A stretch of 64,000 bases of DNA, from positions 2,542,501-2,606,500 of the forward strand of contig WAID01000015.1 of NCBI GenBank assembly GCA_016584495.1, given 5' to 3'. Numbering within the stretch: position 1 is the stretch's first letter; each line of letters starts with the position of its first letter. The notes beneath the pieces were generated by a model. That model saw nothing but the letters and a program-made list of their open reading frames with translations. It made no database searches and had not been told where the DNA came from. This DNA is from Celoporthe dispersa (lineage: Eukaryota; Ascomycota; Sordariomycetes; Diaporthales; Cryphonectriaceae). Shown one piece after another: positions 36,486 through 50,053 of the stretch. The position numbers were made by a program, and so were the translations under genes.

Positions 36486-39055
36486 GTGAGGTGTGTGTGT
36501 GTGTGTGTGTGTGTTTGTGTGTGCCCTCTTGGGCTGCCTGGGTGGTGCGAGAGCAAACACACGAGAGCATTGTGATCTTGCTTTCTTTTCTCGGTCCCAA
36601 GTTCTCGTCGTCCTTGTCAAGAGGTTTTCCCTTGCTTCCAGGCTACACATGGCTGGCTACAACATCTGGACTGGGTGCAGCAGACCAGATGGATGAACGG
36701 ACGAATTTTCGGTCCTCTTTTCTTTGATGCTTGAGCATCAACCCCATGCTACAGCCTAGCGGCGTTAAGAGGAGTTGCTTCGTGGAGGAGATACCCTATA
36801 GGCGTACAGCAGCAGCAGCACCTCAGACGAAGTCAATGAAGAGAGAGCTTCTGCATCTATCACGAGCCCCAGCAGGGCTCTCTTGCCTGACTTGTCCCAT
36901 GCCGCTATGCCGTGCCAAGGTCTCTTGGACTGAAGGCCACCAGTGCAGGTAGTCCATCTCTCAACACCATCAGAGGTGAGAACAGGGGCTCGCTCAGATG
37001 TGGACGAGCCCTTGCAGCTGTGGTCTGCCACTACCACCACCCTTGTGCAGTGAAAGGACTAATAGACTAGACGGATATCGAGCGAGTGCCGGTTTGTTCG
37101 TCTCGTTGGCCGAGAGAGAGAGAGGACCTTCTAACCTGGCTGTCACTGGTAAAGTCTCTCACCGACGTCGCATCTCCGCAAAGACCGAAGCAGCTGCTGT
37201 GGCGTCCGTCATCACAAACCAACCCAACGGACCCCTTAAACGAACCGTTCGCGCTCAGGCCTCCTGTCAGCCAGGACGCCATCTCCGTTCCACGTGCCAT
37301 GCCTGGTCCTCGAGAGGGATAGGCGCAACCCTGATGATGAGACAAGAGACTACTTACTTATCTACCGCCCCTGAACAAGGGAATGCCGTGCCACGCCGCC
37401 ACGCGCTGTCAGGAGAAACGGTTGGACGGGGGCCCGGCATAGCAGCAAGCACTGCTGCCCCAGCGATCACCTCCTCGCGTGGGCTCGACATCTGCTGAAG
37501 CACCACTGGTGTGCGCCGCCTCCTCCGGTGGCATATTCGATCTGGTTCGGCGGATCGGTCAAGAAGTCTCAAGGCCAACCGCATGACGATCGATGTGCAG
37601 GTTGGGATGACCCGCAGAGGTGGGCGGCGGCTCAGCAGCGACTGGCTGGGCCCTGTCGTCGTCTTCGGTGTCGGCGGACAACCCAATCGATCGCTAGCAC
37701 CGGTGCTGTCGACCTGGACCCGTCTCATCGGGACCTCGCTCGAGAGAAAGAAGAGGGATATGTCGAATGCGACGTCGCGGCTGCGCCTCCTTCGTCCCCC
37801 GCCTCCCCCGCCCACTTCCCCAAGCTCGCCGTGTCTGTCGTCGTCACTTCCCTCAGGGGCAAGCATGCACCTTCCGTACCCTGCGCTGTCCAATCCCCAA
37901 CCTGGTCCGCCGGTAGGCCCTGGGCCCCCTGCCCTTGCCCAGCCATACTCTACCCTGTACTGCCCTGGTAGGTTTACCTCGCCGGCATAACCTTCCCTCA
38001 CGTGGTGGCTGCTGCCCGCTCGGGCCTCCGCGTTGAAGGATCGCTGGTGCTTGCTTGATACCATTACGACCTTCGTCTAACAGCGATTGCCACACGCCGT
38101 GCTCGGACCAGGACGAGGGCCTCTGGGGGAGAGGGGGCCTGTCTTATTTAGCCTGCGAACCACTCCCAGCATCAACACGCAGTACTGTGGTATGTGTACT
38201 CTGGCCCAGACAAGCATGTGCGTGCCAGTAGGTTGCTAGATGGCGTGCCGTGGTTGCTTGCTAGCGTACGCCTAATTTCCGCTGCTGCAGGAACATTCGA
38301 CGAGACTAACACTTTTGTCCACCAACCGGGGGGGGGTAGTTGACTGCCACGCCCTTTTTTCTTCTCCTGTCTCTTTTCCCTTTCTTTTTCTTCGCAGTCC
38401 AATGCAAGCCACATCACCGCGCGGTCACAGGTAGGGATGTCTTGAGCTCCAGAAGGCCCAGACCGCTACAACAGCCTGGGCCGGAGCCGGGTGTGTGCTG
38501 CCAGCCTGTCGGTTCCGAGGCAGAGGGGACGACACCATGTAACTCTGCAGAGATAGGGTCGGGTGTGAACGGCTGTGAGCCGTCTTGCAGCTGTCACCAA
38601 GTTCTGACCCTAGCATGCGGCACAGTCAGTGCGGCAGCTTCCTTTTCCTCTCCCTCCCGCTCGAGCGTGGTCTGATTGCAGGGTCTGCTCCCAACGACCT
38701 ACGTAAGACAAGGTAAGGGGAGAAACAAAGGTAAAAAGAGAAGAGATGGAAAGTCAAGTACATGGTAAGATATCGTCTCCAGGGCCGTCATCGGCCAAAT
38801 GGCGATCCTCCTCCACCTTCAAAACAATAAACCAGCGCGGGAGAGAGGCGAGCCGAGAAGATCTCGTTGCTTGTCTTACTTGTTTGTTTGGGGAGGGGAT
38901 CCACAGGACGTGTAGCCACGGACGAACGGCATGGACGAGCCCAGTGGAGCTCGCCTCCAGATCACTGAGGGTCGTCTGTCAGGTCGAGCCACATTCGAAC
39001 CTTCTCACCAACAGCATTATAACCTTGATTGAGGTGGCCGTCCTGAGGTCATAGT

Positions 39056-39094
<39 letters not shown>

Positions 39095-40324
39095 GGCGTC
39101 TGAAACTCCTTATCCCACCGGCCGGCGGGGGAGGGGGGCCCGCAGATACGCTCATCGTTCTCTGCTGGGGGGAGGGGGGAGGGGAGATTCCGCACTAAGA
39201 GCTTCCCTACCACCCGCGTTAGGCTCGAGGAAGAACACCCCGACCCGACGATATGGTTTGGTTGGGTGTTGACCCGCAGGGGAGGAGAAGAAGGTGTGGA
39301 GGAGGGCCTAAGATGGCAAGCCATGGGCGGACAGAAAGAAAAAAAGAGAGAGGGAGAAAAGAAAAAAAAAGGTGGAATGCTCCTATGTCAATGAAGAGGC
39401 TCGAGTCGATAAGCTGATAATCAGGACCACTCGTTCGCAGGTGGCGACCTTGACCGGGCAAAAGAATATAGTAATATTCGTATACGTAGAGGAACGTCCA
39501 TGAGAACAAAAGCCGGAAACATAGTACCTGATTGACTGCAATTTGCGTCGGTTCCTAGGTGCCATGGTTCGGTCGACATGCAAACCTACTCCGGATGATG
39601 GGTCGCAATCCGTGTTGTGTGCCCAGATCCCCATAACCAAGTCGACCTTCTCCTCCCCAGAAAAGAAAAAGAAAAAGCCTAAATAAGCGATATGGACCTT
39701 TCCAAACAGGGCGTGTGACAAGCCACAAAGGACAGTACATACGTAGTAGTCCACGCGAGCTCTAACCTTCTTGGGTGAGGTGGGATAAACCCAAAGCGTA
39801 ATCACTTCCGCAGTAGTAGTGCAGTGCACATATGCATGCATGCATGACGCAGGGGCAGAGAAGAAGGGAAAAGGTGTGAAACAAGACACAGTAACTATGG
39901 TAGAACATGCAGGCGGACAGGTGAAGGCGATAGTGGTGGTGCGTGGATGTAACCCACCCTGCGTCAGCAGCACGACGGGAGGGTTGCTCACACCGGGGTC
40001 ACATCCCGTTCTTGAGTTTACTGCTCCTGCAATCCTGCGAACATGTGTGTGTGTGTGTGTGTTTGTGTACCTCCTTCCAGTTTCCCTAGTCGCAACGTAA
40101 ATTCTAGAGAGAGGTAGGTGGATTACACAGTAGATATCTAAATACGCTTTTGGGATGATCACAAGAGTGAAGGATTTTTTTTTTTGGTGGCATGGTGTTG
40201 CGAAAAGAAAGGCTCTGCACGCTCTTGTCTTTTGGAAGTGGGGGTATATAGAAAGTTACGTAGTAAAACAAAGGTGGTATCGTCGTACATTCGTCTCCCA
40301 AGGCGAAACATAAATTAATGGATT
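36486..40324. other. Gene-poor stretch with dinucleotide runs
   Basis: No gene I can defend. A GT run lies at about 36490-36514, a CA run at 39057-39091 and a GT run at about 40044-40062. Two long overlapping open frames at 37354-38064 (minus) and 37511-37990 (plus) are GC-rich and Pro/Arg-rich without family features, so I treat them as chance. Confidence 0.45.
39057..39091. repeat. (CA)n microsatellite
   Basis: About 17 uninterrupted CA units in intergenic DNA. Confidence 0.95.
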
Positions 40325-42021
40325 TTAACACGAGGAAATCGACTCGCTCCGGACCGCCAGCTCTTCCATGCTCTCCGTCTCGCTTGCGTTCTTGGAGCTC
40401 TTCCCGTACGAGCCCCCTTCCGCCGGCGCCGCCGCCGTCCTCCCTCCCCATCCCCCGCCGTGATGGGCCCTGACGTTCATCCCGGAGATGACAGTCGACG
40501 ACGACGGCGACCCCTCCAGCGCGAGGCCATGTCGTCGGGGAAGGACTTGCACGCCTTCCAGCTCGTGATGACGTAGATGGCGGCGTTCCAGAAGCCCTGC
40601 AGCGGGAGCACGAACGCGGACATGTACTCGAGCGGCAGGCTGATCTGGCCCGCCTCCGCCAGGCTGTACAGCCGGTTCAGGGACGAGGGGATCCACGTTA
40701 TCAGCATCGCCGTGAAGAAGAGCAGCGCCACCTTGGTGTAGCTCCACGCGGCGTTGTGCGCGTCCAGCGTGATCTTGCGCCGCGAGGGCATCTTGGGCAG
40801 CCCTGGCAGCTGGAAGCCCTGTCCCTGCTGCCCGACGTACGTGCTGACCCTGCTCGTGCTGTTGACCGTGGCCGCGGCGCTGGACTCGGCCGCGGGCTGG
40901 GGCTTGGCACTGATGGAGACGGAGTACGGGGACGGGTCGCCGAGGGAGTGTCCGGAGATCGAGTCGTGCTTGTTCATGTTGATGCCGAGCGGTGCGAGGT
41001 CGATGGCCTCCCAGCGGTGGTCACGGTCACAGAGACCTCGGTCGTCTTGCTGTTGGCCACCTCGTTGATCGGCAGAGGCTCAGGCTCGTAGTGTGATGTG
41101 TAGTTTAGATCCTTGAGCTGTTGGTGCTTCCGGTAGATCTCACGCCCAGCACGGATGTAGATGAAGAAGGTGATGGCGATGGCCACCCTGCGATGGTGTT
41201 AGCTTGTGGTGCTCATGAGCTCAGGTCAAGTCAGGGTTGAACAATGCACCGTACCACACAGGCCCATAGAAGGTGGCGATCCGCCAGACATCCCACGACT
41301 GCTGAATCCAACACCAGATCGTGGCGTTGCCGTACATCCGGCCCTTGCTGGGGTCTGGATAAAGATGTACGTGATGGCCACAATAAACGGTAGCCCATAA
41401 CAAAAGAGGAGATATGGAATCTCCATCTTCCGCAGTTTCTGGGCATCGTACTTGCGGTAGAACGTCAGATAGACGTTCACGGCCATGGCCAATGTCCAGA
41501 ATGCATCCGCAGGCATGAACCTAAGTAGATTGTTAGTTGCTACTTTGACGCCGCGATACACAAACGGCGGGGTGGAATGAGCGCGACTTACATCTGGATT
41601 AGGAAGCCTTGTAATTGACAACCCGCCGAGCCGGTGTCACCCACATATGTCCTAGCCATGAGGGTTGCAACATTTGTCATCAAGTTGCCTCTGTGAGGTG
41701 AAGATTGAGAGTCAGCGGATGTGTGCAGAGTGAGGGCGATGTAGTGAGAGAGGCGCATAGGCGGGACGTGGAAGAATGACAACACAGAGTCACTCTTCAT
41801 GCCAGCCGGACCTGCAAGACCGTCGAGGTGGAGAACAGGGCAGGAAGGGCGGACTCACAGTGAGGCGTAGAAGACCAGCCGGTTGATGGGTTTGTGGAAG
41901 CTTTTCGACAGGGAAAAGGTCGCGATGATGACGACGCAGCCGAGCAGCGAGGCCACCGACGCCCCCGCTCGAGGATGGTGAACACATTCAGTTCGTCCTC
42001 GGTAAGATCGTCGGTCAACAT
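40325..42021 (-). CDS. cAMP-receptor-like seven-transmembrane GPCR, frame-broken
   Basis: A plasma-membrane receptor of the fungal group resembling Dictyostelium cAMP receptors. Exons: 42021-41859, 41690-41592, 41520-41255, 41187-40325, all GT-AG. It begins MLTDDLTEDELNVFTILERG and continues with TM1 (SLLGCVVIIATFSLSKSF). Then come NLMTNVATLMARTYVG, CQLQGFLIQMFMPADAFWTL, IPYLLFCYGLPFIVAITYI, WRIATFYGPVWVAIAITFFI and, after a long third intracellular loop (Ser-rich, about 41050-40790), KVALLFFTAMLITWIPSSL and FVLPLQGFWNAAIYVITSW. The tail ends SETESMEELAVRSESISSC. The frame must be corrected by one base at a G5 run (coding strand; 41962-41966), a C4 run (41350-41353), within about 41000-41040, and at a G4 run (40511-40514). 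With these the protein is a coherent receptor. Ligand unknown. Confidence 0.82.
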
Positions 42022-45000
42022 CTTGGCTCCGTGGTTCAGGTCGCCGGCGAAATGGAAGGAGGATATGTCGGGCCTAGCGGTCCTGATTCTGGCGCACAGG
42101 CAGAAGAAAGAGCCTGATCAGAACACACCGGCCAGATACAGTTTCGATGATGTCGTCCTCGGAATTGTTGGCCCTGGGCAGACTCAGTCCATAACGCAGC
42201 TGCACGACAGTATATAGTGGTCTCGTCGCGCCGTGGTAAGGAGGATGGATCCGTGGGGACTGAACTGCCTGACAGCCGGAAGATTTCAGACAATTGTCGA
42301 TGATCCGAACTCTTGAGGGGTTTCTCGGTGCCTGTGCTCCCTTGCTGGCGTAATGGCTGTCGTAGAAGGAGAGATCGGGTGTTATGGCGGGGGTAAATAG
42401 ACCAGAGGGGCCCTGAGCGCGGCAAAAGCAATTTTTCGAGGACGGCAGAGACACAGACCTATCCGCACGTACTCGGCCAGTGCGCCAATAGATCAGACGG
42501 TTTTAAAAAGAAGGTGAGGTCTGGGCAGATCGAGGTTTCATGCGGTCTGCATGGAAAGGGACGAGGGAGTTGGTCTCCCACGGGGCTTTTCTCCTCTCCA
42601 CAAAACACTCTGCGGAGGGGATGGGGGTAGATATGAGGAAGGAGAAGGGTTTTTGTAAAGAGTCCAGTCGATTCTGGCCAAAGTACAGGAATCGACAGCA
42701 ACTCATCACACCTAGGCAAAAAGCCTGGGCTATAGGATGGTGTGTATGGCAAGGGGCTGGCTAGGTTGATCTAATCCATCCCTTACGCGAGCCAGGGGTG
42801 GTGGAGGTTTGGGAGACCAGGGCCGGGATACCCGCTGTCTCTGAGCGGATGGTGCGCTGGAGGGTAAATGTTGGTCCATGGGGCAAGGTTGTATTCTCTT
42901 CTGACATCGACAGCCCGCCAGCTGGCCCGGCGGCGAGTTGTGTGGATGCGAGGATCCCTATCAAGAGAGAGACACCCGTCTCGCAGCTTTGCGACACGAG
43001 CTGCCTCGCGAGCGCAACCGAGATGTTGTGGATGACTGTGCATCCCGCACCAGATGCCGGGGTGCGCTGCGAGGCTCGGGCGCACTAACTCGGCGCACTG
43101 AGGGTCGTGGCGACAGCTTCTGGCTGTTCATCCCATCCCTTTCCGGTCATCTGCACTGAGGCTCTGTACCAAAGTAGAGATGCGCGGCGACACACGAGGC
43201 CTGTGGAAGTTTAGTTGAAGACGATCAAAATCTCATCGCGAGCAGGCGCAGGTGTTTGATGGAGATAAACACACAACTACCGGCGATGTCAACCACCCTG
43301 GCTGACGCAGATCACACCTGATAGCTGTAGCTAAGCTGCAAACCCCAAGGGGCACATTTCAGAATGTGGGTAGTCATCTCAGCCTGGCAAGAGCCAGAAG
43401 AGGGCCCGAGCCTGTATGATGCCTGATCGTTTCTCAGGCAATGTGGTGCTGCCCCATGAAGACAGCTAGAGCGTATGAAGATCCCACCAGGGGCCAAGTG
43501 AGAATGTTCGGTTTGGGACGAGGACTGTGCAGTGTCATTCCCAAACCAAAAAAAAAAAAAAAAAAAAACAATAAAAAGGCTGAGGCGGCTCATCGGCATT
43601 TGCAAGAGGGTGTTTTCCTGGCCTGGCTTCGAGGTCCGTGTGGAGAGGCCAGACAGACGGCAGGACTGCGGCCAGTCGGGGTCAGGATGCTGGTAGCCCC
43701 GAAATTACCTCGTTCGTCTTCCTCGGGGTCCTGGTGAAGCTGCTCACCAAGATAAAAACTGTGTGGTAACAGTGACATCCGAACGTGGTGTTGCTGCCAC
43801 TCTCATAGTTCCGGCAAGATTCGGCCGACTACTCTGGGGGTATGCTGAACGGAGCCACCGATTGAGGGAGCGATACCCAAGAAGCAGACCTCGAGAGAAA
43901 GAGAGCGTGTAGCATCCGCTAGTATAATAGCAGCGCACGATCTCCCGGAGAGCACAGGCAAGTGGGTTCACTTGACTCGAGGAGGAGGGCCGCCGGCTGG
44001 CGTTGTACTTTTGTCCTTCGTGGCCCGACCCTGGGGATGAAGCGGTACCGACAAGCTGGTCCCAACAAAGCTGTCTGTCCATCGCCTAGACGTGGAGTGT
44101 GGTAGCAGTCCTACAGCATATAGTAGGTGATGCTACTGCCATAGTGTGTATACAGATCGTCGGTAGACTCCACCGGGCGTGACGCGGTGTGCTCAATAAC
44201 TCGGAGCGAGGATCGTGATCGTCCATGCGAGCCTGGGCCCGTTGAGGGCTGCCTGGCCCTCACGTGGCAAGCATGGCTGTTCCTGGGATGCGCCGTGACG
44301 GTTCAGCGTCTCCTGTACCAGCAGAACGCTGTCGGGGTGCTGGGCTGCTCTGCGACTCCTCCTGCGAGGGGAGGGGCTCCTGGCGGTCTGTCCGTAGCGG
44401 CAATCAGAACAGAATTGCGAAGTGGTAATGCTGTGGGCTGGACTGGGCCCGGACTCGCAGGATGTGCGGAGCCGGCAGTGAACCCCAGACGCCACAAAAC
44501 TGAAAAGGTTGTGATCTGGGCATCGGATAGGTCCAAGAGGGCCAGGTGGGAGATGGCAAGCTTTCTCCTCATGGAGCTCGTGGAGAAGGAAGAGTCTCCA
44601 CCGCGGAAGTTTTATCAGTACTATGAGATCCACTCTTTCTGGGGATAGGCTGGCCCGTGCTTCTCTGAGCCAAGAACCATCCATTCCTTACGTGCATTCC
44701 TGCAATACAATGGCCCACAAGAGACAATGCCTGTCAGCTTGTTTATCTCCGCCACCTGTAGACAGGACCAATGCAAATCTTGCATGCTCATGGTCTATCA
44801 ATGGTGCCTGAGGTGGTCTACTTACCATCTAAGCAGGCACACGAGGACGGAACAGAGGACAACCGAGCAGACAAGCCTTACCCAAAGCTGCTGTCAAGCT
44901 GGCTCTTGTTAGCAGTATCAGGTACCCTGGTACCTCGATACTATGATAGGAACCCCTGTGGTCTGTGCTGCAGCAGGTATGTAATCAGTACTACAGTAAA

Positions 45001-48000
45001 TTTCACAATGTGGGGTCACCACCACTCAGCGGACAGAAGCTACAGAGTAGCACATCAACATCCAACTTCTCCTGGGGCCTCGGGTGCTGTCAATGAGACG
45101 CATTGCTCGTAGGCATTGTGAGAGAAAAACCATCCTTTCTCTCTCTCTCTCTATGCTATAGTCTGGGGAATAGCAGTTCAACTATTTTTGGACCCCCGGT
45201 TGTTTCCTTATTGCTCAAGTACTTACCTTGCATGATTCAAGGTACATACACTTACATGCCTTGTAATATTCAGGGTCCACTGCCCCTGTGGTTCGAAAGA
45301 GGTCTCATCCCACCCTCCATAAATTTCTGAATCTGATAACTGATAGACAGACCGACACAAGAAACCACTCTTCTGGCAGTCTACAGAATTATCACTGTTT
45401 CCCTCAGGACGTTTTTGTCTAGCTGTCCGAAGCGCACGTCTCACAGTCGAGAGGTGGTTGTGCAGCGCGAGGTCTGAGACCACACCCTTGACCACACACG
45501 TGGGGATGAATGGAAAACAGAACGCCGTCTGACGTACATTGTACACGGTTGAACAGAGTGTGCGCTGTTGTACCGTAAAGATGACGTGTCGCATGCTCTT
45601 CGCACGCACATGCCATATTAGCTCAAGCCTCATCACCACCTTCATTTGGCCCAAACCTCCGCCCTGCCCCTCGTCAGAACTCCGCCGTGACGGCAGCACC
45701 CTCAGCGCGGGAAACATTGCCTCGCCAGCTCGCTTCAGGCCTGCCTGCTCGCCAAAGCATTCAATCCCTTTTTTTTTAACCTTTTTTTTTTTAGCCATCA
45801 CACAGCCACCTACTCTATGCGATACCGCTGGGTGGGCCACAATTCTATTCAATCGTCCAGGTCTCGTGTGGCTGCGGGCGCACCCAGTCTGGGTTCCACC
45901 GGCCTGATACACTCGTCTTCCACTCGTCGGCCAGCCCCAAAAGGGCTCGCATGTCCGCACGGAGATGCAGTGTGTGAAGGTGCAGGCTCTCGACCTCCCA
46001 CATGATACCGAGTCCTTCTGCCGCATGTCTGGGGAACCGTGCGGGTCAACCTACAGGGCTTTCACTGTCTCTGCGGGCCTCAAAACGTCAGAAACGCCTC
46101 CGGTACGCGTTTGCGCCAGCTTGCTTGTCTTGCGCTCTCCCCGTGCCCCCACCCTAGCGATCTTCGTCTAGGCCCTGTCAACTGCACGAGGCGACATGAT
46201 GTTGCCGGTGCTTGGTTGCCTCCCTCTTGGTAGGCTCGCAACGCAGTGATCTTCTCTGGACTGGCCTGCCTTCGAAACACCGGAACACCCGCGCAGCTTT
46301 TCATCTTTTGCTGGCTAGTTGAAGTCGGTCCGATGCTCTCGGCTTACGATCCGTTTCGAGCATTGCTTTAGCAACGCCACACATCGAGATGACGATTGGA
46401 AAAGAGGCTAAAGTCTGGACAGCCATAGTCTCCTCGTCGGTATACCTGGGTCCGGTCGCCGCAGCAGAGGTGTAGAGTCGCCCATACCCCAAGCCCTTGA
46501 CATATCCGAGGGAGACCATATCGCCAGTGCCAGGAGGCTCTCTTTGCCCGAGATGATATCTAAATGCGCAGACGCGTCGAAAGAAGCCATGTGCTAGCGA
46601 GTCATGACGTTTTCTAGAAATCAATCCCTAGCATTGATTTCCCAAACGTCCCCTAACCGGGGGTCTATTCTTAACCTGGAGCACATCTCATGGCGTCGCC
46701 ATGGGCCACCGCGGAGCTGATCGGCTTCCCAAGACATCAAGTGATGGGCATGGTATGCAAGTCTCACCACGAAGGGAACTCACCGCCGCTCAAACCCTGG
46801 TGATCTTTCCTTGCTCGTTTCTCTGATGATACAGACCGAGGGAGAAGGGACGGTCCTATCTGGCTAGCGCTGCGAAGGGGGCCTTTCTGCAAAGCTGCGA
46901 TGCCAGAACTTAATCCGTGGTCTTAAACAAAACCCCTGAAGACCGAAGCCACAGCAGCAGTGAGAGCCTTGGCTCGTCGGCAATTCTTCATTGTCCGCCT
47001 TTCCTGTGTGTTACGCTCCCCGGTCACCCTTCTCAAGTTCCTCGGCATGTCTAGTCATCTTCAACGTCCTTCTGGAGATTTGTTGGGGTCCTGAGATGAG
47101 ACCAAGGGGCCTGTCTTTTCATACACAAGCAGTGTCTGCCAGAGCGAGAGGCCGAGGTCCTCAGGTCCATCTCCGAGAGCTCTCCTTTCCCCTTACATCT
47201 GACGGCGCACGTCTTGCTCTGTGGCAGAGAATATCTATGGCAGCTATGAGTCTTACTCCTGAAAGATTCCTTGTTCAGAAAGAAGTGAAGCTTCTCGTCC
47301 GCTCAGTAGCGGATCACGGCCTTGGGTCGAAACGGATGGGGCGTTCTCAAGCCTGGTTAGGCTCCATTGAAGGGTTGATACGGCCATGCCATTCTCTATT
47401 TATTTATTTTTTTTAAAAAAAGGAGGGCGACTAGTTGCTGCGTTGGCGTTGCCTACAAGACAGGCCTTAGACCAATAAGTCCTATCACGAGTGCCTGGGC
47501 TCGTCTCCCAGTGTTGATTCTTATCTTGAAGCTGTTTTTGATTGCGAGAGGTTCACTTAGATGGCAGATCCTAGCTACAAGCAAGGCTTGTCTCATAGTA
47601 TAGGCATTGTGTCCCCTCGAGGCAGTCAGCAGTGGCTCGTGGCTTCTGGATTCCTGCAAAATGCAACTTTGCTGCACGTATACTATGAATACTTGTGGTA
47701 TACGTATATCATCGCTGTCCTGTCGAGACCTTCCACGGCATCTTGCGGGCGGTTCTGCGAATTATCGGGTCTCTTGTCATCATTATCACATCAATGTGTG
47801 CCCACTGCAATCTCAAACCTGGCTGAGCCCAACCGTGGCAAGCAGAATAGGGTTAAAATGGACCAGAGGAGGACGAGGCGGTCATGCTGATGCCCATGGT
47901 CATGGACGCGATAGTCGCCACAAGCGACGTAATGCTATGCCCTCAGTTGAGGCGAAGAGGCTGGGCGTCATCCTGTTTTGCAGTCAAGGCTAGGAGGACA

Positions 48001-49458
48001 AGCTAATGAGGCCCTCCAGCTTCCAGACACAGCACCAGAATCAACGACGTGGATGATTTGACAAGAAACAGCGAGGAGGATTAGTGTTATTATACTGCTG
48101 CTACTCAGCTGCAGCCAGAGATCGAGACACAAGGTCTAGGTGATAAGATGGATGTGACACATGCTGGAACAGCTGATTTTGCGTGCGACAAACCCTTGAG
48201 AATCCGCCAGCTTGGAGATGTCTCGATGCCCGAAGTAGCAGCGATGTATCCTCCGCCGGATGCCCTATGGTGGCCAGCTTCCACAGGCTGATCCGTATTA
48301 ATCAACCCAACAATAGCAGGCGCGTGGCCGCCTGCGATCCTTTCCGCAGAGCCAGTGCCAACAACAGCCATCGTCAAGTCCAGGAACAGTAGCAACACCC
48401 ACCCATACGTGTACTGCAATACCAAGGCGGTCATTCAGCTGGAGATTCCTTCTTCCTCTTTGTTTCAATGCCAAGGCTCTTGACGCCGCCTTGCTCTGAT
48501 GAGAGTAGCATCCTATAACATATCTTCAATTGTCCGTATGATCAGATATCTTATTGCTCACCAAGTCCTTCCATTGACACGTGCATGACGCTTGGGGCTA
48601 TGCGTCATGACGGCATACCTCAATTGTCTACCACATACCTGCTTGAGCAGCAGCAGCAGCAGCAGGAGTGAGTGTTCGAGGCTCCCATACTAGTCACCAT
48701 GCAGCAGCTCGCTGACACTTTGGGTATTACTAGTGCAATGACAGGGTCTGTGTCTGAGCAGTTGGACCCTTCAATATGAGTGGCCGAGGCTCTCATCTTG
48801 GCCACGAAGAAAGGAGATTGGCCTGGTAAAGGAGGGTCAGTTGAGAAGGGGAACGAGGGTCTTCAATTGGCGAGCAAGAGTCCTCACCGAGGTCTGTCCT
48901 TCAACTAGCCGCCATGATGCCTTGTGACATCAGAATCTAAACACGACGGGAAGAGTGAGAGCTTGCTGTTTTGGCCCCCGCGCTGGAGGGCGCGTACAGA
49001 AAGGAAGCATGGCCCTCCTCCCAATCTGCTAAATAGATGCCAGCAAGTCCAGACGATCTGATAACGATATCATCCGCCTCTAAGTCGAGCTAGCCTCCCA
49101 GGCCAGCACCTCGGAGTTTTGCGTCCGGTTAGGGGTGGTGCAGGGCTTCGAATATCATTCAATTTCGTCATTGTGCGCGACTTTGTCAGACGGGCATGAA
49201 CTATTCGGGATACGCGCTCTCTGCTGCTGTGGGGGCGGGGGCGAATCAAAGCAGCGGCGAGGAGAAGGCACGGTCAAAGAAAACTTTATAATAAAGTTCT
49301 CGCTTCTCACATTATCATGATACGACGTATTTTCCATGATTGTAACCGTGAATTCTAAGTCATACGATTGAAAAGGAGATAAACATCTCACCTCGACCCT
49401 CAAAACAATACTTCCTCCCGTTGCAGCCGTACGATACCTCCATTCCACATCAGTAACC
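42022..49458. other. Long stretch without recognised genes
   Basis: About 7.4 kb. The left part is the receptor's promoter. A 21-A run (43548-43568) and CT tracts are present. Open frames such as 45223-46026 (minus), 44187-44648 (plus) and 46991-47416 (plus) have no family-like sequence, no repeated motifs and no supporting splice patterns. Base composition is more balanced than in the gene-bearing parts, so old transposon remains are possible, but I could not identify ends or protein motifs. Confidence 0.45.
43548..43568. repeat. 21-A homopolymer
   Basis: A pure A run in the gene-free 42-49 kb stretch. It could be the poly-A end of an old retroposed element, but no element body was recognised to its left. 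Confidence 0.9.
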
Positions 49459-50053
49459 ATGGGTACCGACGAGAACGGCAACACCGACTGCTCAAACATG
49501 ATCGACTGCTATGACTGCCGGAATAGCAGCAACTGTAAGTCATGGCTAGATCAGCCCATTCGGCATTCCCTCAATCCTCCTCGCGTGACTACCTCAGGAA
49601 GATGCATCTCGTGTCTGAGTCTGACTGACTTGCCCTCCCAGGCACCAATTGCGAGAAGCTTAATAGTTGTAGCAATTGTGTGGGCTGCACCGTAAGTGCC
49701 AACGGCTCCAGACTTGTGTATTCCCCCTCCCCCGGCTCGTAGACATGTTGACCCGGGTGAGAGTTGGGGGAGGGGAGGGAAACCTACTGCTCGAGATGTT
49801 CTGGGTGCGCTAACGACCATCGTGTGACCGCAGGACTGCAAGAATAGCAGCAATCTGGAAGACTGCTGGGTACGCTGAGTGACTTGGAAATCCTTCCTTA
49901 TGCTGTGAAGACCACAATACGCAACTGAGGCTGACGGGTGGAGTTGTGTTGCAGAATATGGTCAACTGCAGCAACTGCACGAACTGCAGCGGTCTGACGA
50001 ACGTCAGCAACGCGCATGGAGTCCATAAATCTGGCGAGAACGAGCTGAAGTGA
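49459..50053 (+). CDS. Small Asn/Cys-repeat protein, four exons
   Basis: Exons 49459-49534, 49642-49691, 49834-49869 and 49955-50053, each joined by GT-AG introns (GTAAGT, GTAAGT and GTACGC donors) in consistent phase, give an 86-residue protein. It starts MGTDENGNTDCSNM. It contains 13 cysteines, nearly all in [N/D/S]-C-x triplets: DCYDCRNSSNCTNC, then NSCSNCVGCTDC, then VNCSNCTNC. It ends in a soluble tail NAHGVHKSGENELK. There is no signal peptide or membrane segment. The three-residue period with CxxC spacing could form a stacked ladder (beta-helix-like or metal- or disulfide-rich), but this is inference. I know no function. The regular splice sites, phase agreement and preserved repeat through all four exons make it a credible gene despite its size. 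Confidence 0.72.

Noticed and set aside
37354..38064. 236-codon minus-strand open frame
   Set aside because: GC-rich and Arg/Pro/Gly-biased, overlapped by plus-strand open frames, and without any domain-like segment or splice support.
38980..39010. GGTTCGAA-type string as a tRNA T-arm (minus strand)
   Set aside because: Flanking bases do not pair and no acceptor or anticodon stem is present.
43548..43568. Poly-A run as the end of a retroposon
   Set aside because: No reverse transcriptase fragment or target-site duplication could be found by eye.
45223..46026. 267-codon minus-strand open frame
   Set aside because: Product has no recognisable motif, odd composition (many Cys, Arg and low-complexity Lys runs) and no flanking splice or promoter features.
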